A stretch of DNA of 64,000 bases from Thalassia testudinum. Lineage: Eukaryota; Streptophyta; Magnoliopsida; Alismatales; Hydrocharitaceae. The notes under the pieces were generated by a model. It was given only the letters and a program-made list of their open reading frames with translations. It searched no databases and was not told the DNA's origin. Of the stretch, positions 57,158-64,000 are shown one piece after another. The position numbers and the translations under genes were made by a program. The stretch is taken from positions 4,490,501 to 4,554,500 of the forward strand of contig JAZHRO010000012.1 of assembly GCA_037157565.1 (NCBI GenBank), in the 5' to 3' direction. Numbering within the stretch: position 1 is the first letter of the stretch; the number at the start of each line of letters is the position of its first letter.

Positions 57158-60100
57158 TGATGAGGTGTGGCTCATCATAGCTAAAATACCCAAGTTAAGC
57201 TAGAAACTAGGTTAAACAATACCAAATTAACACAAAGAAAGGGTTAAGTGTAAGAATTAACATGAAAGACCTAAAACACCAAATCTGTGTTAAAAATGCA
57301 AAATTAGGTCACTTATTGAGATATTCTATTAATAAATACAAAATGATGATCAAATTGCAAATTGAACACACAAATGAGCTAAAAACTTCAAATCAAAAGT
57401 GAAATTAACTTCTAATATGTTCAATTAAGCTTCAATAAAAACTTGGTAGCGTTTGGATATCAATAAGACCTTGCATTTAGAGATTCACATTTAGGTCCTT
57501 CATTCATAACATTTCATTCATTATAAAACCTCCAAGGACCTAATTGTAGGATGCAAGGACCTTTTTGTAAGGCTCTAAGGACTGTTCTGATAGCCTTCTC
57601 TACCACTTATGGGCCTTTTGTAATTGTTCTACCGTTTCACCTTATTGGACTTCTCTGCAAATCTTCTAATACACCTGCTGTGCGAAGTCCACTGTAGCCG
57701 CTCATGAACATAGCTCATCCCAACCATTCACTCCTTGATCCTTTGATTTGATGGCTCAAACTGATTCGAAGCTTTGTGCAATTTGTCGTGTAGCCTCACC
57801 ACCATCTCCAGATCTCATCCAACGTCCTTCTCTGGATTGACTGTTCATGCCTTCTTCTCCTCTCATCTCCACCGCCTAAGCCCAAGGAAATTAATTTCAA
57901 CTGCGAGGTGACTTGATCCACTACCTACTCTACTTAAGCTCCTCCCAGAGCTTGCACGCAAATGGTCGCTCCCTCCTCCTTGAGTGATCCCTTCATCTAC
58001 CCCTCCAGTAGCTCCCTCCTTCTTCAGTGGTCTGTGATAGGGATTACTTTCTCCCTCATTTCGTCGCCTTTAGCTGCCAGCTACTGGCCGTTGAGAGTCA
58101 CCTTCATCCGCTGGAGGTCTTCTCCAATTTCGTCCTCCTTAGCCGCCAGCTTTGGATCTAGGAGAATCCCCTTCCTCTGATTAGTTTGGCTTTTAATTCT
58201 TTCTTAGTATAGTTTTACTGCTTTCTAGCTAATTGTAGTGTTAGATTAGCTTAGGAGTAGGGTAATTTAGATCTGATTCGCATCTCTCTAATCAATTCAG
58301 ATCAGAGAGACTTTATGTTCATCATCATCATTAATCTCCCCTTACATTCCATTTGATCACTTTCTAATTCCCTCGATTTTAATTTCACTGATCACCCATA
58401 CATTAAGGTCTAATTTCAGGTCTGAAATTAGCACCCAAAATCACTTTAGGTGGGTCTCCCATCCATTTCACAATTCCACAAAGACCCCCCGATCTTGTTC
58501 TCTCAACTCGAATTGCTCGATCTTATTTAAAATGGTGTTATTGTTCAAATCAGTGATTTGGAATTCACTTGAGGTTTTATTGGATTTAATTGAGCTTTTT
58601 GAGATTTAATGGGTTTGATTATGATGTATGCAAGGATTCCAATATGTTTGAGCTTTGTTTTGATTTGTGGATGAGCATATATCTAATCCAGGCCCTATGT
58701 TGGAGAGTTCTATCAAGGAGGATCAGTCTCCCTGATTTGAGATGGAGCAAGGACCCAACGGGTCTAGATCAATCCACAAAATCACCTTGATCACTCATTA
58801 ATGGTGTTTAAGGAGATTGAGTGAGGAAATCAATTAAAGACACAAAGAAAAAGCCCAATTGGGGCAACATTTTATCCTCAATATATCCACTTTCATGATT
58901 TTATATTGGAGGCTGTGATTGGGATTTTAATGGATTTTTGGAAGAAGATTTGAAATTGTTTCAAAGGGTTTGCAATCTTATTTTTATGAACATTGATTTT
59001 AGATCTTCTTTTCTGATTTCAAAGAGCTTTTGAATGAGAAGTACACCTAATTTGGACATTAATGATCCCATATCAGACTTCACCAAGTTTGATCTTGGGT
59101 TTTTTTTTTATACTGAATTGGAAATTAGATCTGCTAAATTCAGATTTGGCTACATAGTAGCCCTTGGTGATCATTTAAGAGGTCTGAATTTCCTCCTGAA
59201 TGAAGTTTCAACTGCTGATTTGGGATTTGATGGCTTTGATGCACTTCTTATTAGGATATTTTGATCCAAATCAAAATTTACCAAGTTTGATCGTGGACAT
59301 GTTTTCACTGAAATCCTGATCAGAATTGTTGAGTTTAGAGATTTGACTACATAGTAGCTTTTGAAAAGGACTTTAAGACGTTTGTGTTTGATTTGAGAGT
59401 CCTATTTAGCTCCTGATTAGCAGCAGTTCATATTGCAGCTTGATATCAGAAGCTGAGTGGAACTCTGATGATGCTGTTGCAGCTGTAATGCAGGTCTGAT
59501 GGATTGAAATACAAATGGACAGTGGCTGGGATTTAAGTTCTTTAATTAGCTGATGTGTTTTACTTGTTTTATACAATGTAAACAAGCTTTCATGTATTTG
59601 TAATGACTTTTAATCCAATTTGTTAGCTTGTAATCTGATTTGTAAACCCCATTGTTAGCTAATATACATGTGTCCAACTATCCAAATTCAAAATTAATAG
59701 AAATACAAGTTGAATTTCATGCTTAACTACTTGTATCTCTTCCATATCAATTGTTGAGCATATCTGAATCATACCACTGCTATTCTAGGCTTCAAACACT
59801 CATTTAGGCCTTAGGTTATTCATTGAACATCTCTTTTAGGCCTAAAATTAGCTTCTTGTGTAAATAAATAAAACTGTTAAAAAATTTCAAAAAAGAAAAA
59901 GACATGTAGTGAGTAAGAATAGATATATTTCTAAGCATATTCGAAGTTTGAAGGTCATCTGAATGCCCAGCTTGGCAGAACATACCAGCCGACGGTTCAG
60001 TATACCTTAAAACTTAATAAATGACTTCAATATTAAAAACACCAAAAACAACTTCATTCTTCTCACCACTTTCTTTATCTCTCATCTCCTACCTTTGTTA

Positions 60101-62286
60101 AACTTAGAAAACCCATAAAAATCAGAAAACTAGAAAAATACCCAAAAATACTTTGTATATTATGTGTATATATGTATATATAAGCTATATACTACGTTTC
60201 AAAAAAAAATATAAGCTATATACTAAGGTATATATGTATATAATGTAAAATATGTATATAATTTGTACATATAACTTATATATGTATTCCATAGTATAAA
60301 TTAAGTATTTAGGATAACTTAATATATATATAACTTTATTAAATAAGTAGATATTAATTTGATTAACTTATATGTACTATAAGCTATATAAATTTATAAA
60401 CCCCAATAAATAAAATTATTTACTAGTAATATTGTACATACATATTATATACTTATTATGTACATTATAATCATTGCAAACAAATTTAATTATATTTAAA
60501 CAGTAAAGAATTAATTTAATAATTTATTAAGTAGTTTACTATCTTAAAATAAAATAAATTAGTAAATATGAAATAATTTATATTTTTTATTTGTATTATA
60601 CTATTTTAAGTAATTTAAACTAATTTAACTATATTTATACTGTATTATATAATTTATATCTAATTTATATGTAAAATACTCTAAAATTGATATTTAAATG
60701 TATATAAATTAAAATAAAACTTGTAAAATTCAATAAAAATATTTATTAAATAATTTAACATGTATCTTAATACTATATAATATCAATTTGATCATTAATT
60801 ATGTAATTTATACTTTAATTAACAAATTAACTTATAAACCAATGTGGATAATTTGTAAACTTTGGATAATTTATTTATATAGTAAAACTAATTATTTTTG
60901 TAAATTAACTGTATAATTATATAGCCATATATAAGGGCTTTAGAACCCTATATTTTATTTCAAATTTGGAACTAATTTGGGCCCTCAAATCGAGGGCCAA
61001 ATCAAGCTTAATTCAGTCACGTTGCTGCACTGGATTGGCAATGCTGACGGCCATCTAAATGGTGCCACATTGTGAATGTGAGAGCGAGTTGAGTGCCATA
61101 TTAATGTTTTGTGACGCCCAATGCTCAGTCATCATGAGCACTGGGCCCCACACATACATCCCACCATCTCCTTTGAGCATATGACTTGAATTGAGCACTG
61201 ACATGAGATATTATGGTGCATGGCTGGGAGATGTGTACTGTGCATGGGTCTGATTAGGCCCATTAATGAGCCATTATCAGGTTAAAAAGCACCTAATGAG
61301 GATTAGGGTAGCCTTAGTAGAGGTCTGATCCCACCCATACGAGTGATGTGTATCCCTCGAAAAGGTTACCCACCAATTAAACTAAATTTTGGTTAGAAGA
61401 ACCGGTCTGAAGCTAAGAGAAGAATGGCTTGAATTTGGCTAAGTGTTGAGCCTTGCATGAGCACCTAAGTGTTATAAGAAAAGAAGCAAAAGAAGAAAGA
61501 AGAGATGCCCCCTGTAGTCCTCGTGCCTTAGTGTATTCTACGTGAGTGTGTGTATACATATGTGTGTGTGCATCTGTATATATGTATAAAAGTATATAGT
61601 AAATATAAATATATATATAGTATATAAGTATGTATATATATAGTATATATGTAAATATTTGTATATAAGTATACTAAGAGTATATAGTAATATTGTTTGA
61701 GCTATTATGTATATAAATAAAAGATAGGTTTAGTGACAGGTATAGATGTCACTGTACATAAGAATATATGTTAGTATAGACTATAGTTTTTACCTTAGCT
61801 TGTGTATATAGTTTTTCTAAGGTTATAGCGACACTTTCATATGTCTCTGTAGATACATTATATGTTACTATAGATATTAGTAAGTTAAGTTAGTATAGTA
61901 TATATTATTACTTATTATTGTATATATAGCGAAGTATTATTATTATAAGTTGTAAATAGATAATATATAGTATTTATTTATGATTTTTGATGCTTATTTG
62001 TATATAATTATTTTCAAGCATTGTAATTATTTCTAATTCATTCTTTTATATATAATTGATTCATTCATTCTTGTACATAAAATCAATTTTTTGGAATTAA
62101 AGAATGTTTTTGGACTTAGAGAGTGATGTATATCAATAACTGTCTCCCAGTGAACGATCTGGAATAAACTAGTAAAAATTAAGCATATAAATAAAATTGA
62201 TGAGACAACGATTTGTATTCATGACATACACTACAACAACGATGTTTTAAAACCCTTTTTTAGTACTAACCGGTAGTCATGCATCA
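57158..62286 (+). mobile_element. Candidate long LTR of element E
   Basis: The right end CGGTAGTCATGCATCA is followed by a PBS, so a plus-strand 5' LTR ends here. The left end TGATGAGGTGTGGCTCATCA resembles the starts of family L LTRs (minus sense) and is my best guess, giving 5.1 kb. It includes AT-rich stretches (60140-60950) and TATATA/GTGTGTG microsatellites (61540-61990). The interior may hold further insertions. No coding frame is supported; 57962-58180 and 58590-59264 show no domain. Confidence 0.45.
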
Positions 62287-62292
62287 TATTTT

Positions 62293-62310
62293 TGGTGTCG
62301 TTGCCGGGGA
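62293..62310 (+). other. Primer-binding site of E (tRNA-Asp)
   Basis: TGGTGTCGTTGCCGGGGA; 16 of 18 match, both differences C to T. Confidence 0.88.
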
Positions 62311-63183
62311 TAAAAATCCATCAACAGCATTTTATTGTGATTATTTGATGAATGTCGCAGAAAGTCGATTATTAAGCACATGAACAATTGCATAAGAATT
62401 TAACTCTAAACACGGCAACTATTTCATTAATGAAAAGGATTTTACATGAAAGCTTGTCAACGAATAGCAAGAGTGAAGGAATGATTATTACAATTGTTAC
62501 AAAATATAAGGCATAGAAGTAATGTACAAGAAATATAAATGCCTTTTATTTCAATATGAAGCACAAATCAATAAACCATCTACAATCCAGCCTTCAACTC
62601 ATACTTCTCTTCTATAGATGTCTCATAAGAAAATTAGATGACATAAGGTTCAAAATTAGACTTTCGATTAATGTATCGGATGTCTAATTCTCTCTCTTAA
62701 ATCTTTTCAGTCTTTTACTTTATTCCTTTTTTGTTGCTTGTGCTCCTCTCTCTATCATTTCTATCTCTCACCTATCTCTTTCTTCTTTATTTCACTATGC
62801 ACTCTCTTCTCCACAGTCAAATTTCAACCCTTAACCCATGTTTACTCTCAATTAAAGATTATTTTATGGGCAGCTCGAGCCTTTTGGGGATACACAAAAC
62901 CCAGAATAGGTGGGACCAGACCCTACTAAGCTCAAGCCTAGTTTTTATTAGGTGGATTTTTTAGCCAATTTAACCAATGCACAGTACCAGGTTCATCAGG
63001 CCCACACAATCACGTCCACTCGGGCCCATGCACACATGCTTGCACACGCACATGCATGTGCGCAGCACTCGCTCAAATGGGATTATATGCTCAGATGGAT
63101 TAGGTGCACCCATCGCTTGACGACTGAAGTGTTGGGTTCACCTTTTCGTATTATACCAAAGCATGGCACCTTCAACTCTTTAG
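62311..63183 (+). other. Possible leader of E; nothing coding recognised
   Basis: Follows the PBS. It holds a pyrimidine-rich stretch (62690-62780) and CA/CACGCA-rich text (63000-63060). A 97-codon frame at 62952-63245 crosses the repeat boundary at 63184 and has no domain. Confidence 0.4.
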
Positions 63184-64000
63184 GCGGGATTTTCCCAGCC
63201 GGTTCTTCACACAGCTGCATCTGTAGGAAGATCTTCAAGGACTAATTCCGGTGACATAGAAGGTCAAATCGAGCAAACAAGGGCTCGATCGAAGGCTCTT
63301 GACCATAACTTTACAATTTGTTCACCAATTTGGTGATTGGATCACTTTTGATCCGATGATTCAGAGGAAGAACATTGCTGTCTCATCGTGCCTAGAATGA
63401 GCTCTCAGAGAGGAATTTCAGGTCAAACAACCTGCAGAGAGGTTAATACCTCTCTATTGAGGGTCTAGAATGCTTTAGAGAAGTATTCTGTAGGGATTGA
63501 GATAGGTTATGAGCTCAGAAAGAGCTCTAGAAGGCTCAGAAGCTTCAGAGCTTCGATCTCAAGTTCAGAGCTCTGATTTCAGAGTTCAATCAGCTCATCA
63601 GAGAGATAAAAGCCTCGAGAAGTAACTCAAATCAATTCAATGCATTGAAAATAACAGTTCTGGGAAAAGATTAATGTCAAATCTCAATGAAAACCTCAAG
63701 AACAGCTTTGGGTACCAGTTTGAACCCAAACCGTACAGGAGATGTAATTCACCTTAAATCTCAATAAAACTTGCTCATATCAGTCTTAAACAATTTTAAA
63801 TCGAATCAGGAACTTAACTAACCCATTTAATCAAAGATTCAAGGTTAATTTCCTCAAATCGAATTTAGGTTTGACCAAAATTAAGTGAAGAGTTGACTTT
63901 TAAATCTTGAGCTTTACAGATCAAATTAAGGACCTAGATAATTCTAATTCAACCTCAAAAAGATGTTCAATATCTCAAATTAGGGTTTCAAGCACTCAGC
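63184..64000. repeat. Second copy of the repeat at 41850, cut by window end
   Basis: Closely similar to about 41850-42670 in the same orientation, 21.3 kb away: for example AGGTCAAATCGAGCAAACAA at 63260 and 41934, and long identical stretches near 63840 and 42510. This is most simply the 5' LTR of F resumed after E, but no PBS precedes it. Confidence 0.7.

Noticed and set aside
63000..63070. Host exon signal in the frame 62952-63245
   Set aside because: Simple CACA/GCACAT repeats and a frame crossing a repeat boundary; no recognisable protein.

Overview
The window is plant nuclear DNA made of nested LTR retrotransposons. I see no host gene, tRNA, rRNA or CRISPR array. The evidence for a plant is that six primer-binding sites resemble the 3' end of plant tRNA-Asp (18-mer TGGCGCCGTTGCCGGGGA), and that the readable gag, protease, RT, RNase H and integrase are of the Ty3/gypsy Athila type. 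The species cannot be told from the sequence; a repeat-rich, perhaps pericentromeric, angiosperm region fits.

Layout. (1) 1-1055: outer end of a minus-strand LTR (family L), sitting in N3, a minus-strand element of family N whose leader (1056-1670) and 5' LTR (1671-3330) remain. (2) N3 interrupts the 5' LTR of plus-strand element B. B continues as LTR fragment 3331-3979, PBS, leader, gag and protease relics (5800-8641), 3' UTR (8642-9559 and 18116-18616) and a split 3' LTR (18617-18800 and 39797-41849). (3) N1, minus, 9560-18115, lies in the B 3' UTR. (4) A, plus, 18801-39791, lies in the B 3' LTR with a perfect 5-bp target duplication (ATCCC); it carries gag-PR-RT-RH-IN. (5) N2, minus, 22648-30390, lies in the leader/gag junction of A (duplication ATGCC/ACGCC). 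(6) 41850-44756 is another L-like minus LTR, followed by the body of F, a minus-strand Athila-type element: IN, RT-RH, PR and gag from 47138 to 55830, PBS at 56859-56876. Its gag is split by a solo LTR, 52235-55041 (duplication GGCAT on both sides). (7) 57158-62286 is a candidate long plus-strand LTR (E) with its own tRNA-Asp PBS. (8) 63184-64000 repeats 41850 onwards.

How they relate. A and F are autonomous-type elements, now broken by stop codons, frameshifts and changed catalytic residues. B kept gag and protease but lost RT and integrase. Family N has no gag or pol; it carries one reading frame of about 511 codons that I do not recognise (25885-27420), behind a predicted spliced leader. 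All share the same priming tRNA, and A, B, F and N share a small-hairpin-plus-polypurine module that occurs twice in each internal region. This fits N and B being copied in trans by Athila-type proteins. The most promising undescribed items are the family N protein, the duplicated hairpin-polypurine module, and two conserved palindromes in the N LTR promoter.
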